From positions 1-64,000 of the forward strand of contig JAFYHS010000024.1 of assembly GCA_017539045.1 (NCBI GenBank): a DNA stretch of 64,000 nucleotides, written 5' to 3'. Source of the DNA: Bacteroidales bacterium (lineage in GTDB: Bacteria > Bacteroidota > Bacteroidia > Bacteroidales > F082). The notes below the pieces were generated by a model, which ran no database searches, was not told the origin of the DNA, and saw nothing but the letters and a program-made list of their open reading frames with translations. The number at the start of each line of letters is the position of its first letter. Position 1 is the first letter of the stretch. Positions 1 through 8,224 of the stretch are shown here, piece after piece. The translations under genes were made by a program, and so were the position numbers.

Positions 1-515
1 TCCATACGGGAGAGTTGTGACAAAGCCGTAAGATAGGTGCTCTGCATCTTTTTGGTCGCGGAGTAGGCTGGAGAAGCCCCCATCCCATTGGTGCCGGCGA
101 TGGAGGTGATGACGGCTATATGACCCTTGTGGCTTTTACTATAGTTGTGTGTCCTCACATAGTTGAAAAAGTGGTCCACCATCCTGACCATCCCTTCGCT
201 GTTGGTCTGGATGATGCGTATTTCCTTCTCTTCATCAAGGTCACGGTTTTGAAAGCCAACGCCCGAAACATAGAAGAACAGGTCGGGGTCTCCTGTTTGG
301 GAGAGTAAATCATCCAGCGCTTCAACAGATTCAGGGCGAGTTACATCCATTGTGGCAATACACACCTTGTCTTTGCCGAATTCATTTTGAAAGACCTCCA
401 GTGCGGCAGTGCGCCGACCAGCGATTCCGACTTTCCAACCTTCCGCCACGAGTCTTGCGGCAGCTTCCCTGCCAAGGCCAGAGGTGGCTCCTATGATAAT
501 GGCTGTCTTCATCAT
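1..515 (-). CDS. SDR family oxidoreductase, C-terminus cut by window edge
   Basis: Short-chain dehydrogenase/reductase, a cytosolic NAD(P)-dependent oxidoreductase of unknown substrate. The visible 171 residues start MMKTAIIIGATSGLGREAAA, with the TGxxxGxG-type nucleotide-binding loop as GATSGLG, and continue to the Ser-Tyr-Lys triad region (TSIAGTNGMGASP followed by YSATKK). The C-terminal part lies beyond the left edge. The start overlaps the stop of the upstream tcdA gene (GGATGATGA, both ATGs possible), so the two are translationally coupled and probably one transcript. The family assignment is secure; the substrate cannot be predicted. Confidence 0.9.
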   Translation of the reverse strand, partial: MMKTAIIIGATSGLGREAAARLVAEGWKVGIAGRRTAALEVFQNEFGKDKVCIATMDVTRPESVEALDDLLSQTGDPDLFFYVSGVGFQNRDLDEEKEIRIIQTNSEGMVRMVDHFFNYVRTHNYSKSHKGHIAVITSIAGTNGMGASPAYSATKKMQSTYLTALSQLSRM

Positions 516-1315
516 CCGTTAGCATATAAGTCATTCATCACCAATCCAGCAAGCATGAAGCCGAAAATGGCCGTGATATGGGCCGAGGTGCCATTGATTT
601 GGGCTTTCGATGAGCACCATTCATGATTGATGAGCTCGGGATTGCCAGCTGCAATGATGGCCTTGGGACACATGCAGGCACTTGTGCCACAGGTGCTTGC
701 AGCACCTTTGTTGGGTAGCACCTCGGGAGAAAATACGCAGAGGAACTTCTTCTTCGGAAAGGTTTTCGCTTTTCTGAGACGCTTGCGGATCATGCTGGCC
801 AAAGGACAGCCATTCACCTCCCAAAACTCGGCCACTTGTATCTTGGTCGGATCCATTTTGAGTGCAGCACCCATGGCAGAGAACAACTTGCCTGGACATT
901 CAGTGGCGTGCAAGATAAGGTGGATCTTGTCCTTGAGGCTGTCGATGGCGTCGATGATGTAGTCGTAAGTCTCCAATTGGAACATCTCCGCGTTCTCGGC
1001 AGAATAAATCTCTTGCACGGCGTTGATTTCAGCCTTCGGGTTGATCTCCAAAAGGCGTTCCTTCAGCACCTCCACCTTGACCAGTCCCACCGTCTTGGTG
1101 GTGGCCTGCAACTGCCGGTTGACATTGGTGATGCACACGCGGTCGCTGTCCACAATGGTGAGGTGACTGATGCCGCTTCGCACCAGGCTCTCGGCGCACC
1201 AACTGCCCACGCCCCCCACACCAAAGATAATGACGCGTTTATTCATGACACGCTCCATCGTCTCCTCGCCCAAAAGCAGGTTCAAACGGTTGAATATGGG
1301 GTTTTGTGCACTCAT
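512..1315 (-). CDS. tcdA: tRNA threonylcarbamoyladenosine dehydratase (ThiF/E1-like)
   Basis: E1-like ATP-dependent dehydratase that cyclises t6A37 of tRNA to ct6A. The 267-residue protein starts MSAQNPIFNRLNLLLGEE, typical of TcdA. The nucleotide loop GVGGVGS is near residues 32-38, followed by the ATP-binding NVNRQ near 64-68 and a Cys-containing crossover region (GAASTCGTSACMCP). The open frame extends further upstream, but the chosen ATG follows a -7 box (1334-1341) that the longer form would swallow. It overlaps the downstream SDR gene by a few bases. A TsaC/Sua5-type enzyme that makes the t6A precursor is at about 51.3 kb. An alternative is another ThiF/MoeB-like activating enzyme, but length and N-terminus favour TcdA. 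Confidence 0.9.
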   Translation of the reverse strand: MSAQNPIFNRLNLLLGEETMERVMNKRVIIFGVGGVGSWCAESLVRSGISHLTIVDSDRVCITNVNRQLQATTKTVGLVKVEVLKERLLEINPKAEINAVQEIYSAENAEMFQLETYDYIIDAIDSLKDKIHLILHATECPGKLFSAMGAALKMDPTKIQVAEFWEVNGCPLASMIRKRLRKAKTFPKKKFLCVFSPEVLPNKGAASTCGTSACMCPKAIIAAGNPELINHEWCSSKAQINGTSAHITAIFGFMLAGLVMNDLYANG

Positions 1316-1333
1316 GGAATGGTTTTGAGGCGG

Positions 1334-1341
1334 CAAAGATA
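1334..1341 (-). promoter_or_regulatory. -7 promoter box of tcdA
   Basis: The minus strand reads TATCTTTG followed by CCGCC, the Bacteroidetes -7 consensus TAnnTTTG, about 20 bp before the tcdA ATG. I see no clear -33 TTTG. Confidence 0.7.
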
Positions 1342-1441
1342 GTGGTTTTAGGTGAATCTGCTCTTTTTGTGAAATTATTTCCGAAGAATGGATAGATGAA
1401 CTCTGCAGTTCTGGCAAAGGCTTGGATTGCGTTTTTTTCAG

Positions 1442-1449
1442 TATCTTTG
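1442..1449 (+). promoter_or_regulatory. -7 promoter box of the CAT-like gene
   Basis: TATCTTTG followed by CAGC, 16 bp before the ATG at 1466, with TTGG/TTGCG about 17-20 bp upstream as a possible -33 element. The long upstream extension of the reading frame would contain this promoter, which supports the later ATG. Confidence 0.7.
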
Positions 1450-1465
1450 CAGCAAAACAACAGCA

Positions 1466-2092
1466 ATGAAGAAAGAGATTGATCCTAAAGACTCACCGCG
1501 CGGACGGGCGTTTGAGCTGTGGAAAACGGCTGGCATGCCGAAAGTGACGATAGTCAAAACCTTTGATGTCAGCAGACTGGTCAGGGCTGCCAAACGAAAC
1601 GGGATGAAGACGAACATGCTGATGTGCTGGTGTATCGGTCAAGCGGCCAGCGGCATTCAGGAGTTCTACACACTGCCTACCGGAGGGCGCTTATGGCTGT
1701 ACGACCGTCTGGCAGTGATGACAGTCGTGAAGACCATAAACGGTGATGCACACCTTTGTGACATCCCGTTTTCAGCGGATCTTCGCCAGTTCAATGAAGA
1801 TTATTTACGTCTGACGCGCCAGGTTCACGAAACAAACGATGACCACCTTCTTGGTGACGACTATATGGCCATCGACACCTCGGCTTTGGCAGAATGCGAG
1901 ATTGACGGTGTGGTGAGTGTCTATTCCGAGCTGTTCACCAATCCTTTCTTGGCATGGGGCAAATACCATCAAGGGCTGTTCAAAACGACTTTGCCTATCT
2001 CGTTCCAGTTTCATCATGCCCAGATGGATGGCTTCGAAGCCGCCCGATTCCTTAATGGCCTTCAGGAGGTATTTGACAAACTGAATAATTGA
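1466..2092 (+). CDS. chloramphenicol acetyltransferase-like (CAT type A fold) protein
   Basis: Trimeric CAT-fold acetyl-CoA-dependent acyltransferase of 208 residues (classical CATs are about 215). The catalytic HHxxxDG motif is present as HHAQMDG near residues 183-189, preceded by the typical ISFQF strand; N-terminal TFDVSRL and the CWCIGQAAS helix also fit. Start MKKEIDPKDSPRG follows a good -7 box. Resistance activity cannot be inferred: many chromosomal CAT-like proteins lack it, and the N-terminal region diverges from plasmid CATs. It is a single-gene unit. Confidence 0.85.
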   Translation: MKKEIDPKDSPRGRAFELWKTAGMPKVTIVKTFDVSRLVRAAKRNGMKTNMLMCWCIGQAASGIQEFYTLPTGGRLWLYDRLAVMTVVKTINGDAHLCDIPFSADLRQFNEDYLRLTRQVHETNDDHLLGDDYMAIDTSALAECEIDGVVSVYSELFTNPFLAWGKYHQGLFKTTLPISFQFHHAQMDGFEAARFLNGLQEVFDKLNN

Positions 2093-2287
2093 TTGTTTGT
2101 TGATGTTTTTCTGCCAATAAAAGTAGAAACTTTCGCAAGGACGCATTTCTTTAGGTCAACTCCGTATCGATTTTGACCTGTTTTGACAAGAAAAAGATAA
2201 AAGAGATGGTGGGGAATGCGCCCCCTCCACATACAAAAAAAAGAGGTTTACAACCTTGTAAAAAATCAAACAATTGAGAAAAGGCTG

Positions 2288-2295
2288 TAGTTTTG
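2288..2295 (+). promoter_or_regulatory. -7 promoter box for the AT-rich nuclease-like gene
   Basis: TAGTTTTG followed by CAC matches TAnnTTTG about 60 bp before the ATG at 2357. The 264-bp gap from 2093 holds no convincing gene; its base composition turns AT-rich near 2250. Confidence 0.55.
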
Positions 2296-2356
2296 CACAA
2301 TCAATAGATATGATGATTGATAATTGTAATTAGAACAAGGAAAATACTAGTAAAAT

Positions 2357-3775
2357 ATGGAAGAATTTTATGTTTTTCTTTTCATTATTGGATCCGTTGT
2401 AATTGTCATCCTCGGAGTCTATTATGGCGTCAAAAGTATTAAAGAATATATTGATAGAATTAAATTTGATAGAAGATATAATCTAAAGCCACAAGAAATT
2501 GACAAAGCCGAATTAGACAAATTGTTAAAGCGAGAATTAGAAAGATTAGAAGCACACAAAAAGCTAGTAAGTCAAGTAAATAAACAAAAACAAATGAGAC
2601 AAAATGCAGAACGAGAAGAACAAGAAGAAAAGGATACGCAAACAAAGATTGAAAAGACTACTAGTGAAACATCCGAATTGACAGAATTGAATGTACCGGA
2701 AAAAGATGAAGAAATAGAGTACAAAAAGCAATCAATAAACGGAAGCATAATTCACGAAACACTAGAAGGAAAAGAGACGAAAGACTATTTAATAAGGACA
2801 TATCCAGAGGTATATTATTCAGAGGTCATTAAAAAGATATTATTTGAGAAACCTGAGCTACCGAAAGAGCCTTTAGTACCAGTTAAGCCTAAGCGCCCTG
2901 AGGAGCCAAACACGACTAATCCATTTTTTATTATTGCTATAATTGCTGCCATTGTCATTTGTGCTCTTGCTTATTCTCATAATAATAATTTTGGAGGAGG
3001 ATCGATGGTTGTTGGAATTGTAACATGTTGGGTGTTTTTGATTTCTATGATTGTTGCAGTAAAAAGAAAAGAGAAAAATGAAAAGTTGCAAAAAATATAT
3101 GAAAATGAAGTTAGGCAATACCAAGAAGCAATTAAAAAATACGAAGAGGATTGTGAGAAATATGCTGATAAAAGAAAAGACTACATTGATACTGTAACAG
3201 AGATGAAGTCAAATGAATATGTTATGAATTGGAGAAAAAAGGAGATGGATAAGTTGCTAAGGGAAAGAATGAAGCCAGTGTTCGAGGACCTTAACGGAGA
3301 TGTTGTTAAGAAAGGAAGATTAGATGATTATTTTGCAAATGAGTTAATGCTTGCAGGGTATGAAGTGGTTGAGAATGTAAAAATACCTGTTGGAAACACT
3401 TTTTACTATCCAGACGTTTTGGTGAAAATGGGAAATTTATATATTGACATTGAGATTGATGAACCTTATTCTATGGATAATGGAGAACCTATACATTATA
3501 TGGATGATTGTGATGATTCTGTTGATTTTGACAGGGATTTTTATTTTAATGACTTGGGATATGAGGTTATAAGGTTTGCAGAGGAATCTGTGGCTTTGCA
3601 TCTTAAGGCTTGTATTGAATATATTGCAAAGGTGGTTAATGCCATAAAAGCAGGAAAAGAGGCATCCTTTTATAATGCAGATATTGTAGTAAAAAGATGG
3701 GATAAGGAAGATGCCGAGGCAATGTCAAAAAAAGGCTACAGGAGTGTGTATTTGGGTGTTTTGACTAATGACTAA
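2357..3775 (+). CDS. membrane-anchored coiled-coil protein with PD-(D/E)XK-like C-terminal domain
   Basis: Hypothetical protein of 472 residues. Residues about 4-24 form a membrane segment, about 45-105 a charged Lys/Glu coiled coil, and two more membrane segments lie near 192-212 and 218-238. The C-terminal 150 residues look like a restriction-endonuclease-fold (DUF559/Vsr-like) domain: Y-P-D at 351-353, then Y-I-D-I-E-I-D-E-P-Y at 362-371, and an R-D-F..GYEVIRF strand further on. The usual catalytic Lys of (D/E)xK appears replaced (E366-I-D368-E369). Codons are strongly AT-biased compared with the core genes, suggesting recent transfer. It sits tail-to-tail with a PLD-like gene. A membrane-tethered nuclease or DNA-binding protein is inference; the function is unknown. 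Confidence 0.75.
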   Translation: MEEFYVFLFIIGSVVIVILGVYYGVKSIKEYIDRIKFDRRYNLKPQEIDKAELDKLLKRELERLEAHKKLVSQVNKQKQMRQNAEREEQEEKDTQTKIEKTTSETSELTELNVPEKDEEIEYKKQSINGSIIHETLEGKETKDYLIRTYPEVYYSEVIKKILFEKPELPKEPLVPVKPKRPEEPNTTNPFFIIAIIAAIVICALAYSHNNNFGGGSMVVGIVTCWVFLISMIVAVKRKEKNEKLQKIYENEVRQYQEAIKKYEEDCEKYADKRKDYIDTVTEMKSNEYVMNWRKKEMDKLLRERMKPVFEDLNGDVVKKGRLDDYFANELMLAGYEVVENVKIPVGNTFYYPDVLVKMGNLYIDIEIDEPYSMDNGEPIHYMDDCDDSVDFDRDFYFNDLGYEVIRFAEESVALHLKACIEYIAKVVNAIKAGKEASFYNADIVVKRWDKEDAEAMSKKGYRSVYLGVLTND

Positions 3776-3871
3776 TGAGTATAGAAGGTGTTAGGTGCAA
3801 TACTAGATGTCACATCCAAATGCAGGTTAAGGCCTAAAACAATTGAATTAAAAGTGCAAACATTGTGTTAT

Positions 3872-4993
3872 TTATTTCCCAATAATAAAATCTTCTCCTT
3901 CAACAAGCTGTATTTCAGCTTTCTTTGTTTCTTTTGTATTATAACAATACACAGAGAATGTCAACAGCCCGCTTTTTGATATATTTGCTCTGCCAAGGAA
4001 ACGGCACTTGTTTTTAGGCACACGGGGTAAATTGTCAAATCTAAGTAATTCTGTTTCTTTCAAATATGTTTCAAAAATATCACCGTCTATGTTTTCATCA
4101 ATATATTTCTTCAGATTGCAACATATTACGTTTCCTTCATTCTCTTCAACGAGGTCTGCTGCATTACATAGACCACATTTACTATATTTGGTGGGTAATG
4201 TGTCTCCTTGTTTGCCAAATACCCACTCTCTGCCACTAGAAAAGGGCATAGATATAGTTTTCAACAATACACTTTCACCAGGCTTAATTGGATTGCCATT
4301 ACAACATATAGGTTCAAGAATGGATGTCTCTACAATTTTTTCTTTTTTAGTAACATATTCAGCAGATCTCAATAGAGGTAAAACAGGCTTAGCGGTTTTA
4401 GCGACTGCTACATCAACTGCGGTTTTTGTTGTTTTCAAAATATTTAATGTTCCAGAAGGGATGATTTCTTTTCCTTCCATCGCCTCCAATTCGTCAAGAA
4501 TAAATGAGAAGTCTTGCATCACTTCTTCAGAGCTAATTTCAACACTTGGAATAGTTCCTTCAGCGAATGACTCTTCCCAAAGTCGATTAAAATAGTCATC
4601 GAATCTCGAACAAACAATCTCATCATCCGTTGCAATAACGTTTTCAGCGTTTCTCGTTTCAGCGGAATAGGTCCAATTATATGATCCTGAAATGACCATA
4701 CAGTTGTCAAACAAACAAAACTTGTTGTGCATAGTCCAACCACGGCTTGTCACAAAATGAAGATTGCCCCCTCTATCAACAAAGCTTTGCAATGGCAAAC
4801 CATAAATGCCGCAATTGATGAAGTCCTTCATTATTATTAACGAAACCTTGACACCTCTTTCCAAAGCATCCAATACCGCATCATACAACTGCCTTTGAGT
4901 GAACCATGCCACAGCTATCTTGATTTCAGTTTTTGAAGATCTGATATTGTCAATAATGAGATTGCGAATGTTTTCAAAATGTGCCTCTATCAT
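3872..4993 (-). CDS. phospholipase D-like (single HKD) protein with Cys-rich C-terminus
   Basis: 373-residue protein with an N-terminal PLD-like domain (about 1-150). One HKD motif is visible: H89-N-K91, D96, then G-S-Y-N at 103-106. Single-HKD members work as dimers and include nucleases (Nuc, BfiI-type) as well as lipases. There is no signal peptide, so it should be cytosolic, favouring a nucleic-acid substrate. The C-terminal half carries CCNGNP, CGLCNAAD and VICCNLK, possibly a zinc-binding module. The gene is AT-rich and convergent with the nuclease-like gene, and a good -7 box lies upstream at 5015-5022. It may belong to a defence or DNA-processing island; the role is not established. 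Confidence 0.8.
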   Translation of the reverse strand: MIEAHFENIRNLIIDNIRSSKTEIKIAVAWFTQRQLYDAVLDALERGVKVSLIIMKDFINCGIYGLPLQSFVDRGGNLHFVTSRGWTMHNKFCLFDNCMVISGSYNWTYSAETRNAENVIATDDEIVCSRFDDYFNRLWEESFAEGTIPSVEISSEEVMQDFSFILDELEAMEGKEIIPSGTLNILKTTKTAVDVAVAKTAKPVLPLLRSAEYVTKKEKIVETSILEPICCNGNPIKPGESVLLKTISMPFSSGREWVFGKQGDTLPTKYSKCGLCNAADLVEENEGNVICCNLKKYIDENIDGDIFETYLKETELLRFDNLPRVPKNKCRFLGRANISKSGLLTFSVYCYNTKETKKAEIQLVEGEDFIIGK

Positions 4994-5014
4994 AAACGCT
5001 GAGTTTTATTTCTG

Positions 5015-5022
5015 CAAAAGTA
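5015..5022 (-). promoter_or_regulatory. -7 promoter box of the PLD-like gene
   Basis: The minus strand reads TACTTTTG followed by CAG, a perfect TAnnTTTG match 22 bp upstream of the ATG. Confidence 0.7.
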
Positions 5023-5066
5023 GACAAAAATGTTGCGCCAGTTGTTTTTTGCAACCTTGCAATTCT

Positions 5067-5074
5067 TAACTTTG
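5067..5074 (+). promoter_or_regulatory. -7 promoter box of the membrane protein at 5098
   Basis: TAACTTTG 24 bp before the ATG; it diverges from the PLD-like promoter about 45 bp away. Confidence 0.6.
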
Positions 5075-5097
5075 CTTCGTCAACACAATGCAGCCTA

Positions 5098-6519
5098 ATG
5101 ACAACGCTTATCATAATCATCTGTGCTTACATAGCTGTTAATCTTGCCATGCTGGTGTTCAAGCCAGTGAGGAAGAGTTGGAAGAGGTGGCTTTCTTGGT
5201 GTTGCAGTCTCTCAGACCTTTGGACTGAATTGTTTAGTCACGAGGTGATTGGGGAAGAGAAGTGGTGGAAAAGGCCCGTGATTCTCGTGCTGTTTGTCCT
5301 TGTAGTGCCTGCTTTTCTGCTAGTTGTCGTGGTATTTACTTTGGCACCTTTCTTTGTTTATCGCAATGCAATAGATGGTTACAAATGGGAAATAGAAAAG
5401 ACTCAAAAAGAAGCTGCCAAAGAGCCGCCATGTACCATTCCTTCCCCGAAGAATTGGGGCGCCAAGACGGATCTGACCTCTGTTCAAATAAGTCTTGACC
5501 TGCCATTTCAGCCTGATATTCATGATGTGTTTTATGTGGAGAACGAGTATGATACTGTCGTAAACAACTTTATTATGGAGCATTACGAAGAACTTCGCTG
5601 CAAATTTGTCAATAGGGATATGAATCTGGTGTATTTGCCAAAGTTGAGCGGACTTGAGGTCTCACACGAAGTACTCCAGTACATGTTCCCATACCTATCA
5701 CCAAATACTTCATTTAAGAATGACATTACTGCTGTTGAGATGTTGAAGCAACATATCATTACCGGTGCCGTGGTAGGTCCAGCATTGTTGCATCGAATAC
5801 GACAAAGAACAGATCGTGAGTATTACTATTTCTCCTATTGCCCTCTGGTTCCTGATTCAGAAATAACCTTGTCTGACCAATTTGAATGGTATGTGCGTCA
5901 TACTACCTTTGCTTTTGAAGGCAACCATGATTGTATGTATCATCTTGAAAGCGAACGAACAGATGAAATTGCAGATAGGGATTTTGTTGATGACGTAGAC
6001 CCTTTAGCAACAAAAAGCAATAAGGATTTGGCAGAGGAGATTCGTGAGAGAATCAAAGAATTACGTAGAAGAGGAGTTCAGCTGAATATGTTGAACGAGT
6101 TCGTTGAAGAGAAACCTACCTTAAGCCGCATGGTCATTACAAAAGACTATAGAATATATTTGCCAGATTACAATAATATTGAGATTACCATGTCTCCGCT
6201 GCCTAAGTCAGTGTATCTTCTATTCCTGAGACATCCCGAGGGAATCCCATTCAAACATTTGGCCGACTACCGCGAAGAATTACTTAACATATACAAAGAA
6301 GTTGGCAACCGTGTTGTGGAAAGAAATGTCAGAAACAGCATTCGAGACATTACCGACCCGACCAATAATTCCATCAACGAAAAGTGTGCCCGTATCAGAG
6401 AGGCTTTCCTTAAACATTTCGATACTCCTTACGCCAAGAATTACTATATAACAGGCAAGCGCGGTGAACCAAAGAAAATTACCTTGCCCCGTGAATTGGT
6501 GGATTTGCAAGGCTTGTAA
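5098..6519 (+). CDS. hypothetical membrane protein with conserved C-terminal domain
   Basis: 473-residue protein of unknown function. Two membrane segments are visible (about 2-20 and 60-88) separated by a basic, Trp-rich loop; the rest is soluble. The C-terminal 150 residues, beginning at YRIYLPDYNNIEITMSPLP and running through FLRHPEGIPFKHL to KKITLPREL, look like a compact conserved domain I associate with uncharacterised Bacteroides proteins; the SINEKCARIREAF helix has the look of a winged-helix recognition segment. A membrane-tethered regulator or sensor is one reading, but this is inference. It has its own promoter and is followed by another membrane protein with a separate promoter. 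Confidence 0.7.
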   Translation: MTTLIIIICAYIAVNLAMLVFKPVRKSWKRWLSWCCSLSDLWTELFSHEVIGEEKWWKRPVILVLFVLVVPAFLLVVVVFTLAPFFVYRNAIDGYKWEIEKTQKEAAKEPPCTIPSPKNWGAKTDLTSVQISLDLPFQPDIHDVFYVENEYDTVVNNFIMEHYEELRCKFVNRDMNLVYLPKLSGLEVSHEVLQYMFPYLSPNTSFKNDITAVEMLKQHIITGAVVGPALLHRIRQRTDREYYYFSYCPLVPDSEITLSDQFEWYVRHTTFAFEGNHDCMYHLESERTDEIADRDFVDDVDPLATKSNKDLAEEIRERIKELRRRGVQLNMLNEFVEEKPTLSRMVITKDYRIYLPDYNNIEITMSPLPKSVYLLFLRHPEGIPFKHLADYREELLNIYKEVGNRVVERNVRNSIRDITDPTNNSINEKCARIREAFLKHFDTPYAKNYYITGKRGEPKKITLPRELVDLQGL

Positions 6520-6546
6520 AAAACAGAAGTGCATTATAGGCTGTAG

Positions 6547-6554
6547 TATTTTTG
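6547..6554 (+). promoter_or_regulatory. -7 promoter box of the gene at 6585
   Basis: TATTTTTG followed by CGC, 30 bp before the ATG. The preceding GGCTGTAGTA resembles the sequence at 2284-2291. Confidence 0.6.
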
Positions 6555-6584
6555 CGCTTGAAATAAACGCAAAATATAACAACC

Positions 6585-7271
6585 ATGGAAGAATACAAAG
6601 ACGAATACACCTCTTTTGAAAGAGAATCGAAAATGCGAGAGATCATTGGAAAGGTCTGGGGCATCTGCTTTTGCGTGGCATTATTCGTATTCTACGTTTT
6701 CAACATTTATGACTTTATCACTTCAGCACCTGTTTATTCCTGGGTTTATTCCTTGGTAATGGGATGTGTCCTTGCATCGGCAGTTGCTATATATTATCTT
6801 CTATGCCGGCCAATGAAAAACACGGATGTTCTGGAGCGACGTATCTGCAAACGACTCGACAAGCAAGGCTATCCACACGAAAAGAGGGAAGGCACATTGT
6901 ACGTCACGAAAAACGACAATCATTTCCGCGTGTTTATCAGGGATAGCTTCGACAGAAGGATTAAGCATCTGTACTTCCTTTATGATTTCTATGATGACAA
7001 CTTCGGAAAAGTGAGCATGGAAGGCTGGACACGGGCGGCAAATTGCATCAATACGAACAACACCCTTACTACTTTTGTTGTGCTTGACGACCATTTCTGC
7101 TGCTCCTATCAGACTGCCATCGCCAATGCAAAGGACTTCATGAAAGAATTTGATTATGCCTATCGGGTTATTGGTGAAGTGATGAATGACTACAATAGGA
7201 TTTATCCTCACATTGAACGGGATTATCCCAACAACACATCGGAAAACAAAGGTAGCATTGGGTTCAGATAA
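6585..7271 (+). CDS. hypothetical two-TM membrane protein
   Basis: 228-residue protein of unknown function. Two membrane segments lie near residues 21-42 and 50-72, followed by a soluble domain from about 80. That domain (E-R-R-I-C-K-R-L-D-K-Q-G-Y then strands TLYVTKNDNHFRVFIRD and a long final helix ending in DFMKEFDYAYRVIGEVMNDY) has the helix-strand-helix layout of YbjN/type III chaperone-like folds, but I cannot confirm this. Start ATG follows a -7 box. No enzymatic motif is seen. Confidence 0.7.
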   Translation: MEEYKDEYTSFERESKMREIIGKVWGICFCVALFVFYVFNIYDFITSAPVYSWVYSLVMGCVLASAVAIYYLLCRPMKNTDVLERRICKRLDKQGYPHEKREGTLYVTKNDNHFRVFIRDSFDRRIKHLYFLYDFYDDNFGKVSMEGWTRAANCINTNNTLTTFVVLDDHFCCSYQTAIANAKDFMKEFDYAYRVIGEVMNDYNRIYPHIERDYPNNTSENKGSIGFR

Positions 7272-7321
7272 AGTTGGGAAAAAGTTATCAACACCTCTTG
7301 CGGAGCGCAAATATTCATCAT

Positions 7322-7329
7322 TAACTTTG
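7322..7329 (+). promoter_or_regulatory. -7 promoter box of the ADP-ribosylglycohydrolase operon
   Basis: TAACTTTG followed by CAAGG, about 60 bp before the ATG at 7388. Confidence 0.6.
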
Positions 7330-7387
7330 CAAGGATACAAGACATTGCGATAATAAGCTTAATATCAACATTATAAAAGTATAGATC

Positions 7388-8200
7388 ATGTTAGGATCAA
7401 TCATTGGAGACATCATAGGCTCAAGATTTGAGGGCTACCATAGCCGAATCAAGACTACGGATTTTGAGCTGTTCGATAAAGGCAGCAAGTTCACTGACGA
7501 CACGGTGCTGACCATTGCCGTAGCCGACTGGCTGATGCGCGACCCTAAACATCAACATGCGACCTTGGTCAAGATCATGCAAATATACGGGAGGATGTAT
7601 CCCAGTGCGGGCTTCAGTCACGCCACTAAAGCATGGCTCAACAACGATGAGCCTCAGCCATACGGCTCTTTTACCAATGGAGCCGCCATGCGTGTCAGTC
7701 CTATCGGATGGGCTTTCGATAACTTGAGAGAGACTTTGGAGGTCGCGAAACGTTCAGCTGAGGTGTCGCACAACAGCGAGCAAGGCATCACTGCCGCCCA
7801 AGCCGTTTCGGCTGCCATATTCATGGCTCGCCATCATGCGAGCAAGGCGGAAATAAAGACTTACATCGTGCAGAACTTCCACTACGACCTGGGTCATACG
7901 ATTGAGGGAATCCGCCCAGACTACAGTTTTGATTGTTCCTGTGAAGGCAGCGTTCCCGAAGCCATCATGGCTTTCATGGACGGCGAAGACTTTGAGTCCG
8001 TCATCCGTCTGGCCGTTTCGTTGGGTGGTGACAGCGACACGCAAGCCTGTATTGCTGGTGGTATTGCTGAAGCGTATTATGGTAGTATCCCGAAAGAAAT
8101 AATTAAAAGTTCCATACATCATCTGCCGAGCCATTTCCGCAAAGTTATCACTGACTTTGCCATGGCAACTGATTATCAAATGCCAAAATGCATTTATTAA
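7388..8200 (+). CDS. ADP-ribosylglycohydrolase family protein (DraG-like)
   Basis: Dinuclear-metal hydrolase that removes ADP-ribose from modified proteins or related conjugates; cytosolic. The 270 residues cover a full DraG/ARH fold. Metal-binding motifs are intact: GDIIGSRFEG at 7-16, FTDDT at 35-39, and GGDSDTQA at 213-220. It is the first gene of a probable three-gene unit with a lipoprotein (24 bp gap) and a small membrane protein (6 bp gap). No ADP-ribosyltransferase is visible nearby, so the substrate is unknown; it could also act on free ADP-ribose derivatives. Confidence 0.9.
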   Translation: MLGSIIGDIIGSRFEGYHSRIKTTDFELFDKGSKFTDDTVLTIAVADWLMRDPKHQHATLVKIMQIYGRMYPSAGFSHATKAWLNNDEPQPYGSFTNGAAMRVSPIGWAFDNLRETLEVAKRSAEVSHNSEQGITAAQAVSAAIFMARHHASKAEIKTYIVQNFHYDLGHTIEGIRPDYSFDCSCEGSVPEAIMAFMDGEDFESVIRLAVSLGGDSDTQACIAGGIAEAYYGSIPKEIIKSSIHHLPSHFRKVITDFAMATDYQMPKCIY

Positions 8201-8224
8201 ATGGTTTTCAACAGTTTAAAAAAT

